Positions 1 through 8,779 of a stretch of 64,000 nt of DNA are shown one piece after another. The notes under the pieces were generated by a model. The model was not told the origin of the DNA. It saw nothing but the letters and a program-made list of their open reading frames with translations, and searched no databases. The DNA is taken from the NCBI RefSeq assembly GCF_024623785.1, contig NZ_JANKBZ010000026.1, positions 116,525 through 180,524 on the forward strand, read 5' to 3'. This stretch comes from Archangium lipolyticum (GTDB taxonomy: Bacteria; Myxococcota; Myxococcia; Myxococcales; Myxococcaceae). The translations under genes were made by a program, and so were the position numbers. Positions within the stretch are counted from its first letter, which is position 1. Each line of letters begins with the position of its first letter.

Positions 1-820
1 CGCGCACGTCCTTCAGCAGGCCCGAGCGCACGCGAGGAGCCCGCGCGGACAGACCCACGCCGTACACGTCCACCGCGAGCCGCGGCGGATCCGCCAGCTC
101 CAGCACCTCGTAGCGGGCGACCTCGCCGTCCGTGCGGATGTTCAGCGTGTCACGGTTGAAGGAGACGGCGGTGATGCGGCGGGCCGGATGCGCCACCTCG
201 CGCTCGTCCGCCTCGGCCGCCACCACGTTCTCCGGCAGCGGCTGCGCGGGGGCCGAAGCCACGGCCGGCGCGGGCTGCTCGACGGGCTTCTTCTCCCGAG
301 GCTCGGCCGCGGCAGGCGGCGCGGCCACCACCGGGGTGGGCTCGGCCTTCGGCGCGGGCTCGGCCTTGGCCACGGCCGGCGCGGCGGGCTTCACCTCGGG
401 CGCGGGCGCGGCCTTCGCCTCGGCCGCCGCTCCCTCCACCGAGATGACGACCTTGTTGCCCTCGGCGCGCACGTCGTACTGCGCGGCCTGGTGCAACGCC
501 ACCAGCACCCGGCCCACGCTCGCGCGCTCGTCCGAGAACTGGGAGGCCACCACTCCGGACACCGGTCCCGAGCCGTTGTGGAGCCCCTTGATGCCCGTGG
601 CATCCGCCGACGAGAGATCCACCACCAGCCGCTCCGGACCACTCAGCCGGAAGACGGTGAATGTGGGTGCCCGCGTGCCGGTCACCACCACCTGGGTGCC
701 CGAACCCGTCTGCACGACCTTCAGGTCGCGCAGGGTATTGAGCTCGGCGGCCTCGGCCCCGACACCCAGGATGGCGACCACCAGGGCGGCCACCACGCTC
801 ATCAACTTGCCCCTCGTCAC
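1..820 (-). CDS. pilQ: Type IV pilus secretin PilQ, N-terminal part (cut by window edge)
   Basis: Outer-membrane secretin through which the pilus passes; only about 273 codons of the 5' part are visible and the reading frame runs off the left edge. The frame opens with a basic start and hydrophobic stretch ending in GAEAAE (signal peptide), then an AMIN domain (motif FRLSGPERLVVDLSSA), an Ala/Pro/Glu-rich linker around residues 130-215, and the start of a second AMIN domain (ITAVSFNRDTLNIRTDG). AMIN domains anchor PilQ to peptidoglycan. I chose the GTG at 820 because GAGGAG lies 7 bases upstream; an in-frame ATG at 838 is the alternative. It follows pilP by 86 bp at the end of the pilMNOPQ operon. 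The secretin pore domain is outside the window. Confidence 0.9.
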   Translation of the reverse strand, partial: MTRGKLMSVVAALVVAILGVGAEAAELNTLRDLKVVQTGSGTQVVVTGTRAPTFTVFRLSGPERLVVDLSSADATGIKGLHNGSGPVSGVVASQFSDERASVGRVLVALHQAAQYDVRAEGNKVVISVEGAAAEAKAAPAPEVKPAAPAVAKAEPAPKAEPTPVVAAPPAAAEPREKKPVEQPAPAVASAPAQPLPENVVAAEADEREVAHPARRITAVSFNRDTLNIRTDGEVARYEVLELADPPRLAVDVYGVGLSARAPRVRSGLLKDVR

Positions 821-906
821 AGCGCTCTCCTCGAGCATGCGTCCCCTCAACAAGTCGCAGTGGGCCGAAGGAGCCGGACCCCGCCGGCTCCCCACCACCA
901 GGAGCC

Positions 907-1473
907 CTACGGCTCCCAGTTCTTGCCCGTCATCAGGTCGTAGGCGGGGTCCCGCTGGGATTCCTGCCGCAGTTCCAGCTTCACCGGATTGGAGATCACC
1001 CGCTCCGGCGTGGTGATGACCTCGGTGACGATGACTTCGTCACGGAGGATCTGCGTCACCTTGCCACCCTGGCGGCCCATGCGCGTGTTGCGGCGCACGA
1101 TGTGGCCACGGCCCAGCGGATCCTCCACCATGGCCAGCGGATTGGCATCCCCGCTGACCACCGCCACCAGCTTGAGCTGGTCGATGTCCCACTGGCACAA
1201 CGGCTCGTTGCAAGCCACCTGGGGCCCGAGCTGTGGCACGTCGGGCTTCAGCTCATCGACGGGGCTGCGGAACGGATCACGCTTGCCCACCGGGTTGTAG
1301 TTGTAGACGTAGGTGGGCGGCGCCGCCACCGGAGTCTCCGCGGCCTTGTCCTTCTGGGACTCGGCGCTCGGCGGGCGCGGAGCGACGGGCGCTGGCGGAG
1401 GTGGTTCCTCGCCGCAACCCGTGAGCGCGAGGGCCAGTGCCCCCGAGATGAACATGGAGTGGAACGTCTTCAT
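907..1473 (-). CDS. pilP: Type IV pilus assembly lipoprotein PilP
   Basis: Inner-membrane-anchored periplasmic lipoprotein linking the PilN/PilO alignment complex to the PilQ secretin. The 188-residue product starts with a short signal peptide ending in the lipobox LTGC (Cys20), followed by a Pro-rich disordered stretch (residues 23-55) and the PilP fold, with the family motif GKRDPFRSP near residue 65 and a C-terminal beta domain. The ATG at 1473 was preferred over an upstream ATG in frame because it gives a proper lipoprotein signal and has AAGGGG 8 bases upstream. Placed between pilO (59 bp gap) and pilQ, the usual order. Confidence 0.93.
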   Translation of the reverse strand: MKTFHSMFISGALALALTGCGEEPPPPAPVAPRPPSAESQKDKAAETPVAAPPTYVYNYNPVGKRDPFRSPVDELKPDVPQLGPQVACNEPLCQWDIDQLKLVAVVSGDANPLAMVEDPLGRGHIVRRNTRMGRQGGKVTQILRDEVIVTEVITTPERVISNPVKLELRQESQRDPAYDLMTGKNWEP

Positions 1474-1532
1474 CCTCTGGTCCCCTTGTCGCCCCATTTG
1501 CAGGACCGATCAAGTTTCCGAATGGAGTTCAT

Positions 1533-2144
1533 CTACTTCTTCTTGGAATCCTTCGACGGCGCCGCGGCCTTCGTGTTGACGAACCGGAAGGTGGTGGCCA
1601 GGAAGGAACTCTGGAGGACCACCTTCTCGTTCTTCAACTTGGCGCCGTCGAGCTTGATGTTGTTCACGTTCACGATGCGCCGCATGTTCGCCACTTCCTG
1701 CAGGAACATGGCGATCTCATGGTAGTTGCCGCTCACCTGCATCTTGATGGGGATGCGCGCGAAGAAGTCACCGCCGCCCACCGACTCGGGGCCCGGCTCC
1801 ACGCGGGCGATGGCCAGCCCGGACTTCTTGCCGATGTCGTTGAGCTGCGAGAGCAGCTCCTCGACGTCCTTGTTCTCGGGCAGCTCGGTGAGGGCCTCGG
1901 CCAGCCGCTGCTCCAGCACGTCCATCTCGCGCCGGCGCTCGTTGAGGTTCTGGGCGATCTCGCTCTTCTCGGCGAGGTCCAGATCCAACCGGCGCTGCTC
2001 GGCGCGCAGCCGCTCCATGTTCTCCTCGAGCGGCTGGATGACGAAGAAGAAGTTGGCGGCGGTCATCAACACCACCGCGGCCGCCAGCCCGCCGAACTTC
2101 ACCGCGGGAGGAGCCTTGACGATCCTATCCAGGTACTTGTCCAT
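1533..2144 (-). CDS. pilO: Type IV pilus inner-membrane alignment protein PilO
   Basis: Bitopic inner-membrane protein that heterodimerises with PilN and aligns the motor with the secretin. The 203-residue protein has a short cytoplasmic N-terminus, one membrane span at about residues 17-38, a predicted coiled coil (about 40-95, rich in Glu/Arg/Leu with heptad spacing) and a periplasmic ferredoxin-like domain (about 105-190), ending in a Lys-rich tail. Length fits the family. Only 14 bp separates it from pilN, so the two are almost certainly co-transcribed. Confidence 0.92.
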   Translation of the reverse strand: MDKYLDRIVKAPPAVKFGGLAAAVVLMTAANFFFVIQPLEENMERLRAEQRRLDLDLAEKSEIAQNLNERRREMDVLEQRLAEALTELPENKDVEELLSQLNDIGKKSGLAIARVEPGPESVGGGDFFARIPIKMQVSGNYHEIAMFLQEVANMRRIVNVNNIKLDGAKLKNEKVVLQSSFLATTFRFVNTKAAAPSKDSKKK

Positions 2145-2158
2145 GGCCTGCCGGCTCC

Positions 2159-2839
2159 TTAGATGGCGTAGTTGGCGGTGAGGGTGATGTCGAAGTCCAC
2201 CGTTGCCAGGTCACCCGGCTTGGCCGTGTTGCTCTGTTGCTGGGTGCTCTTCAGGTCGACGTTGTTGAAGAAGGGCTTGATGTCGTTGACGGGGAACTCC
2301 TCGATGGCGACATCCGCCGCCACCAGCTCCACGCGCGACGTCTTGGCCTCGCGGCGCTGCTCCACCAGACGGCCGATGCCCTTGGGCGTCCAGACCATGC
2401 TGTTGAGGTTGCGCATCAGCTCGGCCACGTCGTCGTGGCTGATGGCCGAGCCCTGCAGCTTCACGCTGCCGCGCTCCTCGTTGAAGCTCTTGATCCACGC
2501 CTTCTTCGGCAGGGAGGTGGCCAGGGCGTCGAGCAGACGCACCGGACCGGAGCGGCCCTTGCGCAGCTCGTCCAGCACCGCCAGCTTCTTCTCCACCTCG
2601 ACCTTGCGGGCGTTGATGTTCTTCACCTCGCCAATGGTCTTGTCGAGCTCGGCGATGCGCCGGTTGGTGTCGGCGATGCCCTTGCGCTGGCGCTCGACCA
2701 CACCGTCACGGTCCGAGTACCAGAAGTAGTTGCCTACGAGCGCGGCGACGAGCACGACCGCGAAGAGGACCAGGATCTGCCGGCCCATGCTCTGCGTGGC
2801 TTTGGCGCGGACGGGCAGAAGGTTGATGCGGATCATCAT
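2159..2839 (-). CDS. pilN: Type IV pilus inner-membrane alignment protein PilN
   Basis: Bitopic inner-membrane protein whose cytoplasmic N-terminal peptide docks on PilM. The signature INLLPVR sits at residues 5-11, followed by one membrane span (about residues 21-42), a coiled coil (about 45-90) and a periplasmic domain. At 226 residues it is a little longer than many PilN proteins, because of a Gln/Ser/Asn-rich stretch (VDLKSTQQQSN) before the C-terminal strand. The gene opens with two consecutive ATG codons; either could be used. It lies 30 bp after pilM. Confidence 0.92.
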   Translation of the reverse strand: MMIRINLLPVRAKATQSMGRQILVLFAVVLVAALVGNYFWYSDRDGVVERQRKGIADTNRRIAELDKTIGEVKNINARKVEVEKKLAVLDELRKGRSGPVRLLDALATSLPKKAWIKSFNEERGSVKLQGSAISHDDVAELMRNLNSMVWTPKGIGRLVEQRREAKTSRVELVAADVAIEEFPVNDIKPFFNNVDLKSTQQQSNTAKPGDLATVDFDITLTANYAI

Positions 2840-2869
2840 GTGCGTCAGTCCTTCGAAGCAGGGGGAAGA

Positions 2870-3952
2870 TCAACCGAGCTTGTCGCCCGGGCGGCGAAGC
2901 GCCAGACCCACGGCCACCGCGGCCATCGGCGCCACCTCCATGATGAAGGCGGGGTCGAACTTGCGGTTGTCCACGTCGATCTTCCGGAAGGGGTTGAGGA
3001 TCTCCACCGGCACGCCCACCCGCGTCTCGATGGTCTTGAACAGCGCCGGAATCTTGGCGGTTCCACCGGAGAGGTAGACCTTGGTGAAGTTGGCATCCAC
3101 GGCGGTGCCCGCGTAGAAGTCCAGCGAGCGCTGGATTTCACCTGCCACCTGCTCGGCCACACTCATCAGCACCCGCTCCACTTCCTGCGGGACGACCGCG
3201 TCCGAGTCACCGCGGGTGCCGCCGATCTTCAGCGCCTCGGCCTCCTCGTAGGAGACGTTGAGCTGCTTCTGGATCTCCTCGGTGAACTGGTTGCCGCCGA
3301 TGGTGACGTCACGGGTGAAGACGGTGATGCCGTTGGAGATGATGTTGATGTTCACCACCGAGGCGCCCGCGTTGATGAGCACCACCGTCTCCTTGTCGGG
3401 GACGTCGTAGTTGGAGGCGAACATGTTCTGGACGGCGAAGGCGTCCACGTCCACCACCACCGGCTGCAGCCCCGACTCGGAGACCACGGTGGTGTAGTCG
3501 TTGATCATGTCCTTCTTGGCCGCGACCAGCAGCACGTCCATCTGGCCGGTGGCGTCATTGCCGCCCGCGTCCAGGATCTGCGTGTCGATGTTCACGTCCT
3601 TCACGTCGAAGGGGATGTACTGCTCCGCCTCCCACTGGATGCTCTCCTCGAGCTCTTCCTGGCTCATGCGGGGCATCTGGATCTTCTTGATGATGACCGA
3701 GTGGCCGGAGACGCCGATGGCGACCTCCTTGTTCTTCACCTTCAGCTCGGACATCAGCTCCTGGAGCGCCTGGACGATGGCGGTGGAGTTCATCAACGCG
3801 CCGTCGACGATGGCCTCGGGGGGCAGCGGCTTCATGCCGAAGCTCTGCAGCGCGTAGCTCACCTGGCCACGCTTGCGCTGCTCCTTGAGCAGGATCATCT
3901 TCACCGAGGTCGATCCGATATCGAGACCGAGAGCCAGCTTTCCCTTCGCCAT
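2870..3952 (-). CDS. pilM: Type IV pilus actin-like ATPase PilM
   Basis: Cytoplasmic FtsA/actin-like protein that binds ATP and the N-terminus of PilN, forming the inner ring of the pilus machine. The phosphate-1 loop GLDIGSTSVK is at residues 9-18, the second phosphate/adenosine motif VLINAGASVVNI is near residue 190 and YLSGGTAKIP near residue 293, spanning the 360-residue length typical of the family. First gene of the pilMNOPQ operon. The 212 bp upstream of it (3953-4164) separates it from pilR2 and should hold its promoter; I see only a weak TTGACG-like box there, too poor to call. Confidence 0.94.
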   Translation of the reverse strand: MAKGKLALGLDIGSTSVKMILLKEQRKRGQVSYALQSFGMKPLPPEAIVDGALMNSTAIVQALQELMSELKVKNKEVAIGVSGHSVIIKKIQMPRMSQEELEESIQWEAEQYIPFDVKDVNIDTQILDAGGNDATGQMDVLLVAAKKDMINDYTTVVSESGLQPVVVDVDAFAVQNMFASNYDVPDKETVVLINAGASVVNINIISNGITVFTRDVTIGGNQFTEEIQKQLNVSYEEAEALKIGGTRGDSDAVVPQEVERVLMSVAEQVAGEIQRSLDFYAGTAVDANFTKVYLSGGTAKIPALFKTIETRVGVPVEILNPFRKIDVDNRKFDPAFIMEVAPMAAVAVGLALRRPGDKLG

Positions 3953-4164
3953 ACAGTCGTTGCTCCGTGGAGGGGCCGCCAGCGTAGCACCGGCTCGCGA
4001 GCCCTCCTAAAAAGTGCTCCGCGCCAGCCCGCAGGGCAGCCGGCCAATCCCCCGAAATCCCACGGCGGTGGACCCACGCCGCATTCCAAGTGCCGATTTT
4101 CCGGCCTCGGACGCGTCTCGTCAAATCGGCCCTTTCGACGCTCCGTCCCCTATTGAGCGGCCAG

Positions 4165-5583
4165 TCAGCCTCGCTCACCCTCCGCGTCCGGGTCGATTCC
4201 GTACTCCTTGATTTTGTACAGCAGGGCCCGATGGCTGATCTCCAACACCTCGGCGGCGCGGGTGCGATTGCCGCGAGTCCGGCGCAGGGCGGCGCGGATG
4301 TAGGACTCCTCCAGCTCACGGATGGCCTGCTTGAGGGACAGGTTGGCGTCGGGAGGGGGGTGCGTGGGGGTGGGGGAAGGTTGCGTGGTGGCCGGCGCGG
4401 GCGCGGTCCAGAGCCGCTCCGGCAGGTTCTGCGGGAGGATCAGCGCGCCCTCGGCCAGCAGGACCGCGCGCTCCACGGCGTTCTCCAGCTCGCGCACGTT
4501 TCCCGGCCACGTGTAGGAGGCCATCAGCGCCTCGGCCTCGGGGCTGAAGCCCCGCACGGGCGGCTCGCGGTTGAGCTCGCGGTTGAAGCGCGCGAGGAAG
4601 GAGCGCGCCAGCAGGGGGATGTCGCTGGTGCGCTCGCGCAGGGGCGGCACCCGCACGTTCACCACGTTGAGCCGGTAGTAGAGGTCCTCGCGGAACTCGC
4701 CCCGCTCCACCAGCCGGCCCAGGTCGCGCAGCGTGGCGGCGATGACGCGCACATCCACCTTCTCCGCGCGGTTCTCTCCCACCGGGCGGATCTCCCCTTC
4801 CTGTAGCACGCGCAACAGCTTCACCTGGGCGGGAGGAGGCAGCTCTCCCACCTCGTCGAGGAAGAGCGTGCCGCCGTCGGCCTCGCTGAAGAGGCCCCGG
4901 CGGGCGGTGCGCGCGTCGGTGAAGGCGCCCCGGGCGTGGCCGAAGAGCTCGCTCTCGATGAGGCCCGCGGGGATGGCGCCACAGTTGACGGCGACGAAGG
5001 GCATGGCGGCCCGGGGCGAGCGCGCGTGCAGTGCCCGTGCGACGAGCTCCTTGCCCGTCCCGCTCTCTCCGGTGATGAGGACCGTGGTGCCCACCGGCGC
5101 CAGCCGCTCCACCTGCCGCAGCACCACGCGAAGGGGCTCGCTCTCGCCGAGGATGCGCTCCACGGGCACGTCCCCGCCCACTCCCCGCAGGCGCCGGTTC
5201 TCGCGCAGCAGCCGCTCTCGCTCCTCCGCCTTGCGCAGGACGAAGACGATCTCCTCGGGCTTGAAGGGCTTGCGCACGTAGTCGTACGCCCCGGCGCCCA
5301 CCGCCTCGAGCGCCTGCTCCCGCGAGCCGTACGCGCTCATCACCACCACCGTCAGTCCCGGGTGCTCGGCGAGCGCCTGGCGCAGCACGGACAGGCCATC
5401 GCGCCGGGGCATGCGCACGTCACACAGCAGCACGTCGTAGCCACGCGCGGCCAGCTCCCGCAGCGCCTCCTCGCCGTCGGACACCGCACGCACCTCGTAG
5501 CCCAGCCCGGACAGCACCAGGGTGAGGACGTGGCGCACGGAGGGCTCGTCGTCGGCGACGAGGATGCTGCGGAAGAGGGCCAT
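4165..5583 (-). CDS. pilR2: NtrC-family sigma54 activator PilR2
   Basis: Cytoplasmic response regulator that activates RNA polymerase-sigma54. A receiver domain (residues 1-120, phospho-acceptor in LLCDVRMP) is followed by an AAA+ domain with Walker A GESGTGKE, Walker B GGTLFLDEVGEL and the sigma54-contact loop written GAFTDA rather than GAFTGA, then a Fis-type helix-turn-helix (TRAAEVLEISHRALLYKIKEYG). The start at 5583 (MALFRSILVADDE) was chosen because the receiver begins there; a frame extension reaches 5619. It follows pilS2 by 50 bp, so the two should form one two-component system. Name by position relative to Myxococcus xanthus pilS2/pilR2; target genes are unknown from sequence. Confidence 0.85.
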   Translation of the reverse strand: MALFRSILVADDEPSVRHVLTLVLSGLGYEVRAVSDGEEALRELAARGYDVLLCDVRMPRRDGLSVLRQALAEHPGLTVVVMSAYGSREQALEAVGAGAYDYVRKPFKPEEIVFVLRKAEERERLLRENRRLRGVGGDVPVERILGESEPLRVVLRQVERLAPVGTTVLITGESGTGKELVARALHARSPRAAMPFVAVNCGAIPAGLIESELFGHARGAFTDARTARRGLFSEADGGTLFLDEVGELPPPAQVKLLRVLQEGEIRPVGENRAEKVDVRVIAATLRDLGRLVERGEFREDLYYRLNVVNVRVPPLRERTSDIPLLARSFLARFNRELNREPPVRGFSPEAEALMASYTWPGNVRELENAVERAVLLAEGALILPQNLPERLWTAPAPATTQPSPTPTHPPPDANLSLKQAIRELEESYIRAALRRTRGNRTRAAEVLEISHRALLYKIKEYGIDPDAEGERG

Positions 5584-5633
5584 GGAGACACCCCAGAAGT
5601 AGCCCACTCCCGGGGACACGGCCAGATTCCGCC

Positions 5634-6755
5634 TCAGACGCCCGGCAGGCGGACGGAGAAGCGAGCACCGCCCTCCGGGACGTTCTCCACCGTCAGCCGT
5701 CCCCCCATCCCCTCGGCCAGGTGCCGCGACACGGCCAGCCCCAGCCCCGTGCCGTGGCCGGGCTCACGGGTGGTGAAGAAGGGCTCGAAGAGGCGCGGCA
5801 TCACCTCCGGCGGGATCCCAGGGCCCGTGTCCTCCACCACCAGCAGCACGTCCCCTCCCCCACTCCGGGCGGAAAGCCGGACGACCCCCTCCCCCCCCAT
5901 GGCCTGCACCGCGTTGAGCAACAGGTTGATGACGATCTGCGACAGCGGCCCGGAGTCCGCCCGTGCCAGCAGGCCGGGAGCGAGCTCGAGGACCAGCTTC
6001 ACCCGCGAGAAGTCCCGCCCGGCCTTCACCAACTGCACGCACGTCTCCACCACGTGCCCCACGTCCACCGGCCCCAACCGCTCCCGCCCCGGGCGGCCGA
6101 TCTCCAGCAACCCCCGCACGATGCCGTCGATGCGCTGCACCTCATGATCGATGCGCGCGAGGTACTCCTGCACCTCGGGATCCTTCGTCCGGGCACCGGC
6201 CAGCGAGAGGTAGCCGAGGATGCCCGCCAGCGGGTTGCCGACCTCGTGGGCGACGCCCGCCGCGAGCCGCCCCACGGTCGCCAGCCGCTCCGTGGAGACG
6301 AGCTCGGTCTGCGCCAGGGCCAGACGGGCGTTGGCGGCGCGCAGCGCCTCCATCTGCTGCCGGGTGGTGTCCTGCTCCCGCTGGAGCACAGCCGCCATGC
6401 GGGAGAGCGCCCGCTGGATGCGCGAGAGCATCGGCCCCGCGCTCACCGGCATCGCCACGTCCAGCTCCAACCGCCCGAGCTGCTCCACCACCTCCTCGGT
6501 GCGCCGCAGGGGCCGGCCCACCATGAAGTCCAGCACCCCGTACGCCACGACGGTGAGCAGCACCAGATCCAGCCCGAGGAGGAACGGCAACGAGCCGAGC
6601 GTCCGCGCCAGCACCAGGGACTCGGGCGAGCCATCCGCCGCGCAGTGACGCACCGCCTCCATCAACGACAGGAGCGGCCGCTGCAGGGAGAGCCAGGTGA
6701 GGCCCGTGCCCACCACGCTGAGAAGGAAGGCGACGCTGGCGACCCGCCACTTCAT
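5634..6755 (-). CDS. pilS2: Sensor histidine kinase PilS2
   Basis: Membrane sensor kinase of the PilS2/PilR2 pair. The 373-residue protein has two membrane spans (about residues 5-27 and 55-78) around a very small periplasmic loop, a HAMP-like segment, a coiled linker (about 125-155), a HisKA domain with the H-box GVAHEVGNPLAG (phospho-accepting His near residue 168) and a HATPase domain with N box NLLLNAVQAM and G boxes DTGPGIP and GTGLGLAV. With almost no extracytoplasmic sensor it probably reads a membrane or cytoplasmic cue. Adjacent to pilD by 16 bp. Confidence 0.85.
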   Translation of the reverse strand: MKWRVASVAFLLSVVGTGLTWLSLQRPLLSLMEAVRHCAADGSPESLVLARTLGSLPFLLGLDLVLLTVVAYGVLDFMVGRPLRRTEEVVEQLGRLELDVAMPVSAGPMLSRIQRALSRMAAVLQREQDTTRQQMEALRAANARLALAQTELVSTERLATVGRLAAGVAHEVGNPLAGILGYLSLAGARTKDPEVQEYLARIDHEVQRIDGIVRGLLEIGRPGRERLGPVDVGHVVETCVQLVKAGRDFSRVKLVLELAPGLLARADSGPLSQIVINLLLNAVQAMGGEGVVRLSARSGGGDVLLVVEDTGPGIPPEVMPRLFEPFFTTREPGHGTGLGLAVSRHLAEGMGGRLTVENVPEGGARFSVRLPGV

Positions 6756-6771
6756 CCGCGCCCGCGCTCCC

Positions 6772-7824
6772 TCACGGCACTCCCGTCAGCAGGACGTCGA
6801 TCGGCATTGGCAGCACCTCGCGCAGCCACGGGCCGAGCAGCATCACCTCGAGCGCGGCGAGCGCCAGCCAGGGACCGAACGGAATGTTGGTGGGGCCCGG
6901 GACCCAGTCGTCCTCGTCCTCATCCCCCTCCGCGTCCCCCCGGCCCTCGCCCCCGGTCCCCTCCTGCGCCGGGCTGGCGCTGGCGGAGTCCACCGAGGGC
7001 TCCCGTGCGTCGGGCGCCGGGGTGGGAGGCACCTCGGTGGAAACCCCGGGCGGCCCCGCGGCGCTTTCCGTCTCCACTTCCGTCTCCGGCGCCGGTCCCG
7101 CCCGCCCGCGGAAGAGCAGCAGCAGCGAGCCCACCACCGCGCCCTGGAACGAGGAGAGGAAGATGACGCCGAGCAGCACCTTCCAGCCGAGGAAGGCGCC
7201 GATGAGCGCCAGCAGGAACTTGTCGCCCCCGCCCAGCGCCTCCTTCTTGAAGATCTTCTCCCCCAACCATTCCAGCGCCCAGAAGACGAAGAACCCGGCC
7301 GCCGCGCCGATGACCGAGGCGATCAGCCGATCCATGCCGATGGGCACCGACAGCACCACACCGGCGGCGATGCCCGGCAGGGTCAGCTCATGAGGGAGGA
7401 TCCAATGCTCCAGATCGATGAAGGCCAGCGGCACCAGCACCATCACCATCACCAGGGCGGACACCAGCTCCGGAGTCCAACCGAAGCGCCGCTGGCTGGC
7501 GAAGAAGAGCAGCGCGGTGAGCAGCTCGATGGCCGGGTAGCGCCAGGAGATGGGCTGGCCGCAGGAGCGACAGCGCGCTCGCAATGCCATCCACGACAGG
7601 ACTGGAATGTTCTCGTACCACGCGAGTTGATGCCCACACTTGGGGCAACGCGAGCGCGGCCGGACGATGCTCTGATCGTAAGGCACACGGGCGATCACGA
7701 CATTCAAGAAACTGCCGAAGAGCAGGCCCATGATGACGATCAGCGCCACGGCCGCTCCCTCCAACGCCTGAGGAGTCACGTTCTGCGTCCCTTCTTCCGC
7801 GAGGAGCTCCTGATCGCGCAGCAT
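6772..7824 (-). CDS. pilD: Prepilin leader peptidase / N-methyltransferase PilD
   Basis: Integral-membrane aspartic peptidase that cleaves prepilins after the Gly of the leader and methylates the new N-terminus. N-terminal DiS_P_DiS domain with the zinc pairs CPKC and CRSC; peptidase_A24 domain with catalytic Asp residues in IDLEHWILP and GGGDKFLLA. Between the penultimate and last membrane spans is an acidic Pro/Glu/Asp-rich insert of about 75 residues that makes the protein 350 residues, longer than usual. The frame starts at ATG 7824, but a GTG at 7779 has AAGGG nine bases upstream and starts closer to the first membrane span, so it may be the true start. Divergent from pilA. Confidence 0.92.
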   Translation of the reverse strand: MLRDQELLAEEGTQNVTPQALEGAAVALIVIMGLLFGSFLNVVIARVPYDQSIVRPRSRCPKCGHQLAWYENIPVLSWMALRARCRSCGQPISWRYPAIELLTALLFFASQRRFGWTPELVSALVMVMVLVPLAFIDLEHWILPHELTLPGIAAGVVLSVPIGMDRLIASVIGAAAGFFVFWALEWLGEKIFKKEALGGGDKFLLALIGAFLGWKVLLGVIFLSSFQGAVVGSLLLLFRGRAGPAPETEVETESAAGPPGVSTEVPPTPAPDAREPSVDSASASPAQEGTGGEGRGDAEGDEDEDDWVPGPTNIPFGPWLALAALEVMLLGPWLREVLPMPIDVLLTGVP

Positions 7825-7858
7825 AGAGCCCGGGCGCGCACCGCGGGCGGACGATTCC

Positions 7859-7874
7859 TGTCACCCTGGTGACA
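7859..7874. promoter_or_regulatory. Perfect palindrome upstream of pilA, candidate PilR site
   Basis: TGTCACC-CT-GGTGACA, two 7-base arms with a 2-base spacer, lies about 110 bp upstream of the predicted pilA start point, a normal distance for a sigma54 enhancer site. TGTC is also the core of known PilR sites in Pseudomonas. Binding by PilR (or PilR2) is inference. It also lies 35 bp upstream of pilD and could act on that gene. Confidence 0.45.
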
Positions 7875-7958
7875 AAAATTGGCACCTGACTGCCCATTCC
7901 GGGCACCCGGAGCGATGCAAGTCCTTGGATCCGCATCACGGGCCGGGTGGTTTGACCG

Positions 7959-7974
7959 TGGCACCGTTCGTGCT
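7959..7974 (+). promoter_or_regulatory. Sigma54 (-24/-12) promoter of pilA
   Basis: TGGCACCGTTCGTGCT matches the consensus TGGCAC-N5-TTGCW in all but one base, with GG and GC exactly ten bases apart. It predicts transcription from about 7985 and a 42-base leader before the pilA ATG. This fits the known sigma54/PilR dependence of pilA in Myxococcus xanthus. Confidence 0.85.
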
Positions 7975-8026
7975 ATTCCTCAGGACGGCTTCGGCCGCAA
8001 CCCATCCTTCACCCGAAGGGACTCCC

Positions 8027-8680
<654 letters not shown>

Positions 8681-8717
8681 GCTGACCTGCCGGGCAACCG
8701 GCACGTCGAAATTCGGG

Positions 8718-8753
8718 GGGCACTCGGGGATGATCCGGGTGCCCTTCTTGTTT
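8718..8753 (+). terminator. Rho-independent terminator after pilA
   Basis: GGGCACTCGG pairs with CCGGGTGCCC (ten pairs, one G-U) around a 7-base loop, followed by TTCTTGTTT. It lies 38 bp after the pilA stop and separates highly expressed pilA from pilGHI. Confidence 0.8.
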
Positions 8754-8779
8754 GAGGGTGCACTGTTTTCGACCCAATC

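Noticed and set aside
2237..4156. A 639-codon open frame on the plus strand opposite pilN and pilM
   Set aside because: It is the antisense shadow of GC-rich coding DNA (His/Leu/Arg-rich, no domain), while the minus strand encodes well-known PilN and PilM.
7880..7894. TGGCACCTGACTGCC as a sigma54 promoter for pilA
   Set aside because: GG and GC are nine bases apart rather than ten, and the site at 7959 matches the consensus with the right spacing.
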